Positions 36,902-45,504 of a DNA stretch of 64,000 nucleotides are shown piece by piece. The DNA lies in assembly GCF_000155675.2 (NCBI RefSeq), contig NC_020911.1, forward strand, positions 3,338,501 through 3,402,500. Direction: 5' to 3'. The stretch's first letter is position 1. Each line of letters opens with the position of its first letter. Under the pieces are notes generated by a model that made no database searches, was not told the origin of the DNA, and saw only the letters and a list, made by a program, of their open reading frames with translations. Position numbers and translations under genes: made by a program. The DNA is from Octadecabacter antarcticus 307 (GTDB taxonomy: Bacteria; Pseudomonadota; Alphaproteobacteria; Rhodobacterales; Rhodobacteraceae).

Positions 36902-37672
36902 ATGAGCACATCTTTTGGAAATATCATCAAGCACTGGAGGAACATTCGCCGGTTTAGCCAGTTGGCGCTGTCTGCCGAGTCCGGGCTATCCAGCCGTCAT
37001 ATAAGTTTTCTGGAAACAGGCCGTTCTCGGCCTAGCCGGGGCAGCGTACTGACTTTGGCTCGTGTACTTGATATGCCCAAGCACGTTGTAAATGATGCGT
37101 TGCTCGCCGTCGGTTTCTCCCCTGAATATCTAGCACTGGATATAGGCGACGTTGATCTCGCTCCAATGATGGATGCGATGACGACCATACTCGAAAACCA
37201 TGCTCCCATGCCCGCAATCATTATCAATAGTGCCTGGCAAATTGTTGGCGGTAACACCTCTGCCATGCATTTGATGCAGTTCTTACCCATGCATGGCTCG
37301 ATGAGTGTGGTAGACGCCTTGATAAATGATGATCCAGAGACACCAATTTTTCTGAATTGGGACGAAATCGCCGCATGGACATTGCTACGGTTGCAGGTCG
37401 AAAGCGTCCGTACGGGCAGGCAGGGCCCGCTTATGGAGGTTTATAACCGTCTTATCGCGGACCCCCGTTTGGCCAATAAAGATCTCGCTTCATTTTCTGA
37501 TAGCGGTCCCTATTTAACCCTGCAGGCGCGGGTGGGCGAACACACCCTTTCGCTCTTCACGATGCTCGCAGAGTTCACGACAGCCCAAGACATCAATATG
37601 AGCGAGCGTCGGGTCGAATTGTTTTTCCCAGAAAATGCGGAAACAGAAGCGTATTTCATGGCGTTGAGGTAA
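36902..37672 (+). CDS. XRE-family transcriptional regulator with MmyB-like ligand domain
   Basis: This 256-residue protein has an N-terminal HTH_31/XRE domain (FGNIIKHWRNIRRFSQLALSAESGLSSRHISFLETGRSRPSRGSVLTLARVLDMP). It is followed by a MmyB-type PAS-like domain (PMMDAMTTILENHAPMPAIIINSAWQIVGGN) that in this family binds fatty-acid-like ligands. The C-terminus SERRVELFFPENAETEAYFMALR matches the family end. It probably represses or activates the divergent small membrane-protein gene through the palindrome between them. Confidence 0.8.
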   Translation: MSTSFGNIIKHWRNIRRFSQLALSAESGLSSRHISFLETGRSRPSRGSVLTLARVLDMPKHVVNDALLAVGFSPEYLALDIGDVDLAPMMDAMTTILENHAPMPAIIINSAWQIVGGNTSAMHLMQFLPMHGSMSVVDALINDDPETPIFLNWDEIAAWTLLRLQVESVRTGRQGPLMEVYNRLIADPRLANKDLASFSDSGPYLTLQARVGEHTLSLFTMLAEFTTAQDINMSERRVELFFPENAETEAYFMALR

Positions 37673-38116
37673 GAGCGTTCATCCCTAACCGAAGACATTA
37701 GAAACCCATACCCAAGGTGATGGTGGTTTTCCAAAATGGTGCGCGTTTCACGATTGCTGCGAGCGGCGGAAGAGTCCGCAGACCGACGCTTAGGCGGCGA
37801 ATCTCGCGGCACCACGCTCAGAGGTCGGTTTTCTAGCCGCGCTGCGGCACATTTCTGCCAAAACCGCCCCAAACTGATCCGAAAGGTCGGGTTCACCGAA
37901 CGCTCACCATAATTTACTGATAATAAATAGTAAATTAGAATATAATGGTGCCCAGAAGAGAACTCTCTGTGTATCTGTCATTTACGAAGTCGCTAGCGAC
38001 TCTAACGAAGCCCTCTTTCATACGAGCACCAGCCGAACGAAGGGGGACTAATAGGGGGACCAGACAAACTAAGAAATGGCTAGCGACCTGAATTTAAGAG
38101 AATTTTCAATATAATT
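37673..38116. other. Non-coding region upstream of tRNA-Leu
   Basis: About 440 bp without a convincing gene. The 37.9-38.1 kb part is AT-rich and holds the 12-bp palindrome GTCGCTAGCGAC at about 37991 and G-tract repeats (AGGGGGACTAATAGGGGGACC). Its position beside tRNA-Leu is typical of a decayed island edge. Confidence 0.35.
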
Positions 38117-38202
38117 TGGTGCGGGCGGTGGGATTCGAACCCACACGGGCATACGCCCAACAGATTTTAAGTCTGGTATGTCTACCATTCCATCACGCCC
38201 GC
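38117..38202 (-). tRNA. tRNA-Leu (anticodon TAA)
   Basis: On the minus strand the acceptor arm GCGGGCG pairs with CGCCCGC. The anticodon loop is CTTAAAA (anticodon TAA), there is a class II variable arm (TTGGGCGTATGCCCGT), and the T arm is GTGGGTTCGAATCCCAC. A discriminator A and an encoded CCA follow (38117-38120). The 86-nt length fits a class II tRNA-Leu. Confidence 0.95.
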
Positions 38203-38307
38203 ATCCGGCGTTGTCTTTAATTTTCTGCATCGGGCCTATATCGGGCATGAAAACAGTCTCTCAGTCGCAACGCCTTGCTCCGTATGCATTTTACCGCACA
38301 GACACAA

Positions 38308-38349
38308 GAATTTTAAGTCTCCAGTGCCTACCGTTCCACCATGCAGGCT
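38308..38349 (-). pseudogene. Partial second tRNA-Leu (5' half, TAA anticodon)
   Basis: The minus strand reads GCATGGTGGAACGGTAGGCA followed by CTGGAGACTTAAAATTC, matching the D arm and anticodon stem-loop of a tRNA-Leu(TAA). The 3' half (variable and T arms) is absent. The sequence is not a copy of the complete tRNA 105 bp away, so it came from a different tRNA-Leu, possibly carried in by an integrated element. Confidence 0.6.
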
Positions 38350-38719
38350 AGAAGGTGTGAACATAGGCAAATCGCGCCGCGCGTCCAGTGCATTTCTAGT
38401 CAGATAGAGTTATAGCTGAAAGTTTGTGACGGCCCTGATGGGCGGCATATCATGGCGTTGTTGACGCGCCGCATTCTCATTGAGTAAGGGATATGCCACA
38501 TGACCAAGAATACAGTTATCGACTTCACGAAACCAAGCGATTTTTCACCTGATCCGTTGACAGATGTGCTGCGCGCAGGAGCACGGGAGCTTCTGGCCAC
38601 TGCTGTGCGCGCTGAGGTGTCGGAGTTTCTGGAAGGTCACGTCCACCTTTTGAACGACGAGGGTCGCCAGCGGCTGGTGCAGCATGGCTTTCTGCCGGAG
38701 CGCGAAGTTATGACCATTG

Positions 38720-38795
38720 CCCCCTCTCGGTCATGCAAAGCATGGCCTGTCGGCAACGGGACAGGCGATTGTGAAACAATCTGCCGAGAAGGGGG
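38720..38795. repeat. Composite of two palindromic elements, tail to tail (IS256)
   Basis: The forward unit has CATGC-AA-AGCATG; the reversed unit has GATTGT-GAA-ACAATC. They meet at CGGCAACGGGACAGG. The net addition is 77 bp (about 38 + 39) between EVMT and IGKVSVQV codons, replacing one codon. Confidence 0.8.
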
Positions 38796-38945
38796 ATCGG
38801 CAAGGTGTCAGTCCAGGTTCCTCGGGTGCGCGACCGTGGTGCAAACGCGGATGGTATGAAGGTCCATTTCAACGCGTCGCTTATCCCGCCCTATTTGCGC
38901 AAGGCAAAGTCTGTGGCGGAATTGCTGCCATGGCTTTACCTCAAG

Positions 38946-38985
38946 CACTGCCCGGCAGGCGATGCTTGCATCGCCGAGAGGGGGC
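38946..38985 (-). repeat. IS-nested palindromic element in IS256
   Basis: Minus strand: CCCCCTCTCG, stem GCGATGC-AA-GCATCGC, CTGCCGGGCAGTG. Net 37 bp between LYLK and ISTGDF codons. Confidence 0.85.
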
Positions 38986-39123
38986 ATCTCGACGGGGGAC
39001 TTCAGGGAGGCTCTGGCTTCGTTGGTGGGCCCGCCTGCCGAGGGGTTGTCGTCTTCGACAATCACACGTCTTAAGGCAACCTGGTGGGACGAGTATAAGG
39101 TCTGGCGCAAGCGCGATCTGACC

Positions 39124-39162
39124 TGTTGCCCGGCAGTGCATGCGTCGCATGCATGAGAGGGG
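39124..39162 (-). repeat. IS-nested palindromic element (39 bp) in IS256
   Basis: Minus strand: CCCCTCTCA, stem TGCATGC-GAC-GCATGCA, CTGCCGGGCAACA. Net 39 bp between DLT and GKRYAY. In frame but adds a TGA when read with the gene. Confidence 0.85.
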
Positions 39163-39318
39163 GGCAAGCGCTACGCCTACATCTGGGCGGACGGTGTCTA
39201 CTTCAACCCGCGCCTGGACGATGATCGTCAATGTATGTTGGTGATTATTGGCGCAGACGAATACGGCGACAAGGATGTTCTTGGTATCATGGATGGGTTC
39301 CGCGAGAACGCGGACAGC

Positions 39319-39358
39319 CCCCTCTCACACATGCAAGCATGTGTTGCCGCTCAACGGG
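39319..39358 (+). repeat. IS-nested palindromic element in IS256
   Basis: CCCCTCTC, stem ACACATGC-AA-GCATGTGT, TGCCGCTCAACGG. Net 37 bp in the NADSWRDLL codons. Same stem type as elements in IS5 (19912) and IS110 (26903). Confidence 0.85.
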
Positions 39359-39423
39359 CGTGATCTTCTTCGGAGCCTAAAAAAACGGGGACTGATGATT
39401 GCGCCCGATCTGGCCTGTGGCTC

Positions 39424-39465
39424 CTCCTCACGTGACATTGTTGCACAATGCACTGCCGGGCAATG
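39424..39465 (+). repeat. IS-nested palindromic element in IS256
   Basis: CTCCTCAC, stem CATTGT-TGC-ACAATG, CTGCCGGGCAATG followed by GATGGTGCC. It lies before the DGALGFWTAL codons; net length about 44 bp, one of the longer members. Confidence 0.75.
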
Positions 39466-39614
39466 GATGGTGCCCTGGGCTTTTGGACCGCATTGCGGGA
39501 CGTGTATCCGAGCACGCGCGAACAACGCTGCTGGCTCCACAAGATGGCCAACATCACGGGCGCGATGCCGAAGCCTCTGCATGAAAAGCCCAAGGCAGGG
39601 CTGCAAGACATCTG

Positions 39615-39651
39615 CCCTCTCAGGCATGCAAGCATGCCCTGCCGGGTCATA
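39615..39651 (+). repeat. IS-nested palindromic element (37 bp) in IS256
   Basis: CCCTCTCA, stem GGCATGC-AA-GCATGCC, CTGCCGGGTCATA followed by GATGGCC. It splits the W codon before MA in QDIWMA, with no target duplication. Confidence 0.85.
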
Positions 39652-39918
39652 GATGGCCGCAACAAAGAAAGAGGCCATCGTCGCCTTTGATCTGTTTGTG
39701 GAAACCGACGGCGTGAAATACGAGCGGGCTATCAAGAAGCTGACCAAAGATCGTGACGCGTTGCTTACCTTCTACGACTTTCCAGCCAAACACTGGAAGC
39801 ACATCCGCACGACAAATCCGATTGAAAGCGTCTTTGCCCCAGTCCGCAATCAGACACGCAAAACCAAAGGCTGCCTGAGCCGCAAAACCGCCCTATCTAT
39901 GGTCTTCAAGCCGATGAT

Positions 39919-39958
39919 CCTTCGCGGGACATTGCTGCGCAATACCCTGTCAGGCAAG
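39919..39958 (+). repeat. IS-nested palindromic element in IS256 (GGGACATTGC type)
   Basis: CCTTCGC, stem GGG-AC-ATTGC-TGC-GCAAT-A-CCC, CTGTCAGGCAA. The same stem occurs in elements at 53886 (IS3), 55593 (IS3) and 57370 (IS5). Confidence 0.8.
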
Positions 39959-40099
39959 GGGCAGCCAAGAAGAAATGGCGAAAGCTCAGCGGCACAAACC
40001 GACTGCCCGAAGTCATGCAAGGGGTTGAGTTCAAGGACACGATCAAGCAACCTCAGAACGCCGCCTAATCACACCGTCACCAACTTTCGCGCATAACTC

Positions 40100-40636
40100 T
40101 CAGATATCGGTGCCATCCGGTTCATCCAGCAGCGCACGCTCGGCCAGCCATGGATTGATCGCTAAGGCCGCTCGCAAAACCTCTTGTGCTTCGTCCCTGC
40201 GCTCCATCGAGATCAGTGTCAGCGCCTTTCCAGTCAAAGCGCCCAAATGCACCGGCTGCAACGCGATCGCTGCGTCCAGATCGACCAACGCGGCGGCATA
40301 GTCACCTTGTAGAAACGCCGCAAACGCGCGTTGATTATAACCTTCGGGGTACGCCGGACAGTAGTCGATCAATTCGCCCAGCACCGCGCGGCTGCTCGTG
40401 TGGTCGCCCATTTGCAAAAGCGCCAGTCCATTATCCAGCATCGCTTGCGCCAATTCATCCGGCGCATCCAGCCATATCTCCCACATCTTTCCCGCCAATA
40501 CGCGCGCAGCGCCCTCATCAGGGGCGGCCTGCATCTGCCCGACGATCTGCCCGATCTCTTCGGAATAATCCGTTCCAACCGAACAGTCTGCGAATGCGGG
40601 GGCGGCAAGGAAACTGAATATAGTTGCATATTTCAT
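40100..40636 (-). CDS. Periplasmic tetratricopeptide-repeat protein
   Basis: The 178-residue product has a short signal peptide (MKYATIFSFLAAPAFA, cleavage near 16) and a mature protein beginning DCSVGTDYSEEIG. TPR units occupy about 65-160 (DELAQAMLDNGLALLQMGD, YPEGYNQRAFAAFLQGDYAAALVDLDAAIALQP, ALTGKALTLISMERRDEAQEVLRAALAINPW). The stop codon TGA at 40100-40102 lies inside the target repeat of IS256, which therefore inserted without truncating the protein. It is a scaffold-type protein with no known partner. Confidence 0.8.
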   Translation of the reverse strand: MKYATIFSFLAAPAFADCSVGTDYSEEIGQIVGQMQAAPDEGAARVLAGKMWEIWLDAPDELAQAMLDNGLALLQMGDHTSSRAVLGELIDYCPAYPEGYNQRAFAAFLQGDYAAALVDLDAAIALQPVHLGALTGKALTLISMERRDEAQEVLRAALAINPWLAERALLDEPDGTDI

Positions 40637-40672
40637 GATGTATATGGTGGCGCGGTTTGTGGAATCGTCAAC

Positions 40673-41152
40673 TCACCCCGCCTTTGGCGCGATTGCTTCT
40701 TCTTTTACCGCCTGCATTGCCACGTATGTCGATGTACTGGCGACGTGGGGCAAGGTGGACAAACGGTCAGCTAATACAAGACGATAGCTGCCCATGCCGC
40801 TGGTGCGCACCTTGAGAAGGTAATCGAACGCCCCTGCAATCAGGTGGCATTGTTCAATTTCGGGAATGCGCGTCACAGCGGCGTTGAAAGTCGCCAGCGC
40901 GGATTCGCGCGTATCACTGAGCTTTACTTCAACGAAGGCCACATGGTCCCGGCCCAGCAAAATCGGATCGAACAGCGCGCGGTACCCTCGGACAACGCCG
41001 ATTTCTTCCAGTCGCCGCAACCGTGCTTGTGTTGGCGATTTGGACAGCCCGATGCGTTTGGCCAGATCGGTCACGGTGATTCTACCGTCCACTGCGATCA
41101 CGTCCAGAATCTTGCGATCAAACCCATCTATATCAGAAGTCACTTCGCCCAT
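40673..41152 (-). CDS. putR: Lrp/AsnC-family regulator of putA (PutR-like)
   Basis: The 159-residue product has an N-terminal HTH (FDRKILDVIAVDGRITVTDLAKRIGLSKSPTQARLRRLEEIGVVRGYRALFDP) and a C-terminal RAM ligand domain (AFVEVKLSDTRESALATFNAAVTRIPEIEQCHLIAGAFDYLLKVRT). It is divergent from putA. In alphaproteobacteria an Lrp-type PutR activates putA in response to proline, and the putA product here lacks its own DNA-binding domain, which supports the assignment. Confidence 0.85.
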   Translation of the reverse strand: MGEVTSDIDGFDRKILDVIAVDGRITVTDLAKRIGLSKSPTQARLRRLEEIGVVRGYRALFDPILLGRDHVAFVEVKLSDTRESALATFNAAVTRIPEIEQCHLIAGAFDYLLKVRTSGMGSYRLVLADRLSTLPHVASTSTYVAMQAVKEEAIAPKAG

Positions 41153-41276
41153 GTAACGCCCCCTAATTCAGTCGATATGTATCGCCGTGCTGACAAACAC
41201 AGGCATATCTTCGCACAATTGCGATGTATATGGGATCAAAGACTCATCTGTAAATCAAGCCCTTTGGAGACGTCAC
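41153..41276. promoter_or_regulatory. putR-putA divergent promoter region
   Basis: 124 bp between the divergent starts, containing TTCGCACAATTGCGATG (an inverted TCGCA/TGCGA pair around AATT, about 41213-41226), a plausible Lrp-type site. The putA ribosome-binding site is TTTGGAGA, 8 bp before its ATG. Confidence 0.45.
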
Positions 41277-44200
41277 ATGCCTAAAAGTGCAGCAAGAAAA
41301 CTTCGTAGTCAAATTGATGCAGCCTATTTGTTGGACGAACATGTGGCGCTTGAACGGTTGGTGAAGCAGGCCAATTTGACGCCGCAAGATCGCGCCGCCA
41401 TCGCAGAGCAGGGGGCGGACCTTGTGCGCCGCATCCGCGCCGCGTCCGATCCGGGATTGATGGAAGTGTTTCTCGCAGAATATGGGCTGTCCACCGACGA
41501 GGGCATTGCGCTGATGTGTCTGGCCGAAGCGCTGTTGCGCGTGCCGGATGCCGACACCATTGATGCCCTGATTGAAGATAAGATCGCGCCATCCAACTGG
41601 GGCACGCATTTAGGAAAATCTGCCTCCTCATTGGTCAATGCGTCGACATGGGCGCTGATGCTGACAGGCCGCGTTCTAGACGACGAAACACCCGGTATCA
41701 CGCGCCATTTGCGCTCTGCGGTGAAACGCCTCGGTGAACCTATCATTCGCAAGGCTGTCGGGCGTGCGATGCGTGAAATGGGCCGCCAGTTTGTCTTGGG
41801 GACAGACATCACATCGGCCATGAAACGCGCCGCTGGCATGGAGGCCAAAGGGTTCACCTACAGCTACGATATGCTGGGCGAAGCCGCACGGACCGAAAAG
41901 GACGCAAAGCAATACCACATTTCGTATAGCCGCGCGATTGCGTCGATTGCAGATGCCTGCATAAATGACACCGTGGCCGAAAACCCCGGCATTTCTGTCA
42001 AACTAAGCGCCCTGCATCCCCGCTACGAAGAAGCCCAACGCGATCGCGTTATGGCCGAACTCGTGCCGCGTCTGCGCAGCCTTGCAATGCTGGCCAAATC
42101 CGCAGGTCAGGGGTTTAATGTCGACGCCGAAGAAGCTGACCGTCTGTCGCTGTCTTTGGATGTGATCGAAGCGGTGGTGTCCGACACTGCACTGGCCGGA
42201 TGGGACGGTTTCGGTGTCGTCGTTCAGGCCTTCGGTCAACGCGCTGGCCATGTGATCGACTGGCTCGCCGATTTGGCGGCCCGCACGGATCGCAAACTGA
42301 TGGTCCGCCTTGTTAAGGGCGCCTATTGGGACGCTGAGATTAAACGCGCGCAAGTGCTTGGCATAGACGGGTTCCCCGTTTTCACGGCCAAGCCCCACAC
42401 CGATGTCAGCTACATCGCGAACGCGCGCAAATTGCTTGGGCTGACCGACCAACTGTATCCGCAATTTGCCACCCACAACGCCCACACGGTCGCGGCCATC
42501 CTGCATCTGGCAAATGATATGGGCGTCAGTGCAAAGTCGTATGAATTCCAGCGTTTGCATGGCATGGGCGAAACGCTGCATAAGATCGTACTGAAAGATA
42601 ACGCCACCAACTGCCGCATTTACGCGCCTGTGGGGGCGCACGAAGACCTGCTTGCCTACCTTGTGCGCCGCTTGTTGGAAAATGGTGCGAATTCATCGTT
42701 TGTGAACCAGATCGTCGACGAAGATGTGTCACCCGATGTTGTCGCCGCAGATCCGTTTGATCAGGTTGGCGTCACGCCGAACCTGCCCAAAGGCCAGGAC
42801 TTGTTCACGCCCCACCGCGCCAATGCCAAAGGCTGGGACATCACACACCGCCCGACGCTGGTTGACATCGACAAGGGGCGCGATCCGTTTCATGCCCACA
42901 GGTGGACCGCAACACCGCTGTCTTCCTCTTGGCATGAAAACTCAAATTCCACAGCCAGCCCCATGCGCAACCCCGCCGTCCCTGACGACACCGTTGGCCA
43001 GATCACCTTCGCCACGCCCGACGACGCAAAAAATGCAATCGCCGCTGCGACGCCGTGGGATCTGCCCGCGGCCGACCGTGCCGACGTGTTGCGCAAAGTC
43101 GCCGTTGCTTTCGAAGACAACGCCGAAGAACTGTTTGCGATGCTGCACCGTGAAGCCGGTAAAACCATCCTCGACGCGGTTGGGGAAATCCGTGAAGCCG
43201 TTGATTTCCTGTATTACTATGCGACCGAGGCCGAGACACGAAACCCGACCCCACGCGGTATCTGGACCTGTATTTCGCCGTGGAATTTCCCGCTCGCGAT
43301 CTTTACGGGGCAGGTTTCGGCGGCTTTGGCAGCAGGCAATGCCGTGCTTGCCAAGCCTGCTGAACAAACCGGCTTGATCGCGCACCGCGCCGTGCAATTG
43401 ATGATTGAGGCAGGCGTGCCAACAGATGTTCTGCACCTGCTGCCCGGTGGCGGCGACATCGGTGCGGCCCTCACATCTGACGCGCGTATCAATGGTGTCG
43501 CCTTTACCGGTTCAACCCCAACGGCGCTGAAAATCCGCGCAACAATGGCTGAAAATTGCGACCCCGGAACCCCGCTTATTGCCGAAACCGGCGGGCTGAA
43601 CGCGATGATCGTCGACTCAACAGCCCTGCCCGAACACGCGGTGCGCGACATCTTGCAATCGGCGTTCCAATCGGCAGGCCAACGCTGTTCAGCGCTGCGC
43701 TGCCTTTACGTGCAGGAAGATGTGGCCGACAAAGTGATCCACATGCTGAAGGGCGCAATGAACGAATTGCGTATAGGCGATCCGTGGCATCTGACCACCG
43801 ACGTGGGCCCCGTGATTGATGAAACTGCGCGCGCCGGCATCCAAGACCACATCGACGCCGCCCGCTTGGATGGTCGCGTGCTGCACGCGCTGATCGCGCC
43901 AGACGCGGGAACATTCATCGCGCCAACAGCCATCAGAGTGAATGGCATCGGCGATCTGACCCGTGAAATATTTGGCCCTGTGCTGCATATCGCGACCTAC
44001 AAGTCTGGTGATCTCGACAAGATTATCGCCGACATCAACGCGACGGGCTACGGGCTGACGTTCGGGTTGCATACCCGCATTGATGATCGTGTTCAGCAGG
44101 TCGTCGAAAATATCCATGCGGGCAATATCTACGTCAACCGCAACCAGATTGGCGCGGTTGTTGGCAGCCAACCCTTTGGAGGAGAGGGACTTTCTGGCAC

Positions 44201-44714
44201 AGGCCCAAAGGCAGGCGGCCCACTTTATATGCCACGCTTTGCCGTCATGATGGAGGTGCAACCGATCCCGTCACCCGAACCCGTCGATCTGCCGGGCCCA
44301 ACAGGTGAATCCAACCGACTTTCGGTTCATCCGCGTGGCCCCATCGCATGTCTTGGACCTGACGCGCGCACGCAGGCGGACGCGATCACAGCCCTTGGCG
44401 GCATCCCGATCATTCCAGACGTCGGGTCGCAGGCAGATGCGGCGACTGTCCTTGGCGGTGTTCCGGTGGTTCCCGAAGGAAACCTGCCGGCTGACGCACT
44501 GCTGACACTAGACTGCGCAGCCGTTATCTGGGAAGGCGATGACGACACGGCACGCGCCTATGAACGCGCACTGGCGCGCCGCACAGGGGCCATCGTGCCG
44601 CTGATCACGGGTGCGCTGGTTGCGGGGCACGTCCTGCACGAACGCCACATCTGCATTGACACCACGGCAGCGGGCGGCAATGCGGCGCTTCTGGCGGAAG
44701 TTGGCGGCACCTGA
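41277..44714 (+). CDS. putA: Bifunctional proline dehydrogenase / L-glutamate gamma-semialdehyde dehydrogenase
   Basis: The 1145-residue enzyme starts at MPKSAARKLRSQIDAAYLLDEH (ATG 41277; upstream in-frame codons lack support). It oxidises proline to glutamate. The first half is the FAD-dependent PRODH barrel (MLGEAARTEKDAKQYHISYSRAIASI, MVRLVKGAYWDAEIKRAQVLG, YEFQRLHGMGETLHK). The second half is the ALDH domain, with Asn/Lys regions ISPWNFPLAIFTGQVSAALAAGN, Glu in LIAETGGLNAMIV, and the nucleophile Cys in SAFQSAGQRCSALRCLYV. A C-terminal ALDH-like tail follows to residue 1145. It lacks the N-terminal ribbon-helix-helix of E. coli PutA, in keeping with the divergent Lrp regulator. Confidence 0.95.
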   Translation: MPKSAARKLRSQIDAAYLLDEHVALERLVKQANLTPQDRAAIAEQGADLVRRIRAASDPGLMEVFLAEYGLSTDEGIALMCLAEALLRVPDADTIDALIEDKIAPSNWGTHLGKSASSLVNASTWALMLTGRVLDDETPGITRHLRSAVKRLGEPIIRKAVGRAMREMGRQFVLGTDITSAMKRAAGMEAKGFTYSYDMLGEAARTEKDAKQYHISYSRAIASIADACINDTVAENPGISVKLSALHPRYEEAQRDRVMAELVPRLRSLAMLAKSAGQGFNVDAEEADRLSLSLDVIEAVVSDTALAGWDGFGVVVQAFGQRAGHVIDWLADLAARTDRKLMVRLVKGAYWDAEIKRAQVLGIDGFPVFTAKPHTDVSYIANARKLLGLTDQLYPQFATHNAHTVAAILHLANDMGVSAKSYEFQRLHGMGETLHKIVLKDNATNCRIYAPVGAHEDLLAYLVRRLLENGANSSFVNQIVDEDVSPDVVAADPFDQVGVTPNLPKGQDLFTPHRANAKGWDITHRPTLVDIDKGRDPFHAHRWTATPLSSSWHENSNSTASPMRNPAVPDDTVGQITFATPDDAKNAIAAATPWDLPAADRADVLRKVAVAFEDNAEELFAMLHREAGKTILDAVGEIREAVDFLYYYATEAETRNPTPRGIWTCISPWNFPLAIFTGQVSAALAAGNAVLAKPAEQTGLIAHRAVQLMIEAGVPTDVLHLLPGGGDIGAALTSDARINGVAFTGSTPTALKIRATMAENCDPGTPLIAETGGLNAMIVDSTALPEHAVRDILQSAFQSAGQRCSALRCLYVQEDVADKVIHMLKGAMNELRIGDPWHLTTDVGPVIDETARAGIQDHIDAARLDGRVLHALIAPDAGTFIAPTAIRVNGIGDLTREIFGPVLHIATYKSGDLDKIIADINATGYGLTFGLHTRIDDRVQQVVENIHAGNIYVNRNQIGAVVGSQPFGGEGLSGTGPKAGGPLYMPRFAVMMEVQPIPSPEPVDLPGPTGESNRLSVHPRGPIACLGPDARTQADAITALGGIPIIPDVGSQADAATVLGGVPVVPEGNLPADALLTLDCAAVIWEGDDDTARAYERALARRTGAIVPLITGALVAGHVLHERHICIDTTAAGGNAALLAEVGGT

Positions 44715-44730
44715 ACACGCATTGGGTCTT

Positions 44731-44758
44731 GACCGTCCGCGTCCATTCGCGGACGGTC
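44731..44758 (+). terminator. Stem-loop after putA
   Basis: GACCGTCCGCG pairs perfectly with CGCGGACGGTC (11 bp, 6-nt loop) 16 bp after the putA stop. No T-run follows, because the rhomboid ATG is 5 bp downstream. It may still act as a 3' stabiliser or partial terminator. Confidence 0.55.
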
Positions 44759-44763
44759 ACCCC

Positions 44764-45504
44764 ATGTTTCCCATTCGCGATCACAACCCTGCCGAAAAGA
44801 CTCCAATCGTCACCTATGTGATCATCGCGATCAATATCGCTGTGTTTGCATGGCAAGAACTGTTTGTGACGGGCATCGCCGCCAGCAACCAGTTCCTGAT
44901 CGACTATGCGTTCTGGCCCGCACTATTTGGCGAAGGCCAAGGAACCATCGGCTTTTTCACCCACATGTTTTTGCACGCTGGATTCTTGCATTTGGCAGGT
45001 AACATGCTGTTTTTGTGGATTTTCGGCGATAACATAGAAGAAGAGATGGGCCATCTGCCGTTCCTTGGCTTCTACATCCTCAGCGGTTTCGCAGCGGCCT
45101 ATCTGCAATACCTGCCCAACCCGTTAAGTGCGGTGCCGATGGTCGGTGCCTCGGGTGCAATCGCGGGCGTTATGGGTGGCTATTTGTTACTGTTTCCCAA
45201 GGCGCGCGTCGATGTGTTCATCTTCCTTGTCGTGTTCTTTCGCATCCTCCCGATCCCGTCGTTCATCGTGCTTGGCGTGTGGATGGCCCTACAAGTTTTC
45301 AACGGTTTGGGCAGTGATTTGAATGGTGGCGGCACGGCGTACTGGGCCCATGTGGGTGGCTTCATCGCGGGGTTCGTCATGACCGTTCCAATTTGGCTGC
45401 GCCGTGGGGCTATGCGTTATTGGGACCGCACGCGCGGCCACCCGCCACACCCTGAAACGCATTACCCAAGATCGAATATTCCCATCATCAAGAGACGCCG
45501 ATGA
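44764..45504 (+). CDS. Rhomboid-family intramembrane serine protease
   Basis: The 246-residue product starts at MFPIRDHNPAEKTPIVTYVIIAINIAVF (ATG 44764; the longer frame overlapping putA is unlikely). It has six or seven membrane helices. The catalytic Ser is in PMVGASGAIAGVMGGY and the His in AYWAHVGGFIAGFVM; HAGFLHLAGNMLFLWIFGDNIEEEMG is the conserved helix 2 region. Rhomboids cleave transmembrane helices of other proteins. It lies close behind putA on the same strand. Confidence 0.88.
   Translation: MFPIRDHNPAEKTPIVTYVIIAINIAVFAWQELFVTGIAASNQFLIDYAFWPALFGEGQGTIGFFTHMFLHAGFLHLAGNMLFLWIFGDNIEEEMGHLPFLGFYILSGFAAAYLQYLPNPLSAVPMVGASGAIAGVMGGYLLLFPKARVDVFIFLVVFFRILPIPSFIVLGVWMALQVFNGLGSDLNGGGTAYWAHVGGFIAGFVMTVPIWLRRGAMRYWDRTRGHPPHPETHYPRSNIPIIKRRR

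Larger units (their letters stand above)
38500..40068 (+). pseudogene. IS256/Mutator-family transposase interrupted at seven sites
   Basis: Joining the pieces across the inserts gives a near-complete transposase: MTKNTVIDFTKPSDFSPDPLTDVLRAGARELL, RQRLVQHGFLPEREVMT, GKVSVQVPRVRDRGANADGMKVHFNASLIPPYLRKAKSVAELLPWLYLK, ISTGDFREALASLVGPPAEGLSSSTITRLKATWWDEYKVWRKRDLT. It continues with GKRYAYIWADGVYFNPRLDDDRQCMLVIIGADEYGDKDVLGIMDGFRENADS, then RDLLRSLKKRGLMIAPDLA, then DGALGFWTALRDVYPSTREQRCWLHKMANITGAMPK. The remainder is DFPAKHWKHIRTTNPIESVFA to KQPQNAA. The DDE residues (YIWADGVYF, ADEYGDKD, NPIESVFA) survive. Apart from the inserts the sequence is well kept, so the inserts are recent relative to general decay. 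Confidence 0.88.
38407..40099 (+). mobile_element. IS256-family element with intact ends and seven palindromic-element sites
   Basis: The inverted repeats are GAGTTATAGCTGAAAGTTTG at 38407 and the inverse of GAGTTATGCGCGAAAGTTGG at 40099. The flanks carry the direct repeat TCAGATA (38400-38406 and 40100-40106), so the element sits where it inserted, exactly at the stop codon of the TPR-protein gene. Its only gene is the riddled transposase. This is the IS with the most palindromic elements in the window. Confidence 0.88.

Noticed and set aside
38500..38859. A stand-alone 119-residue protein at the start of IS256
   Set aside because: It is the transposase N-terminus running out of frame through a composite palindromic element.
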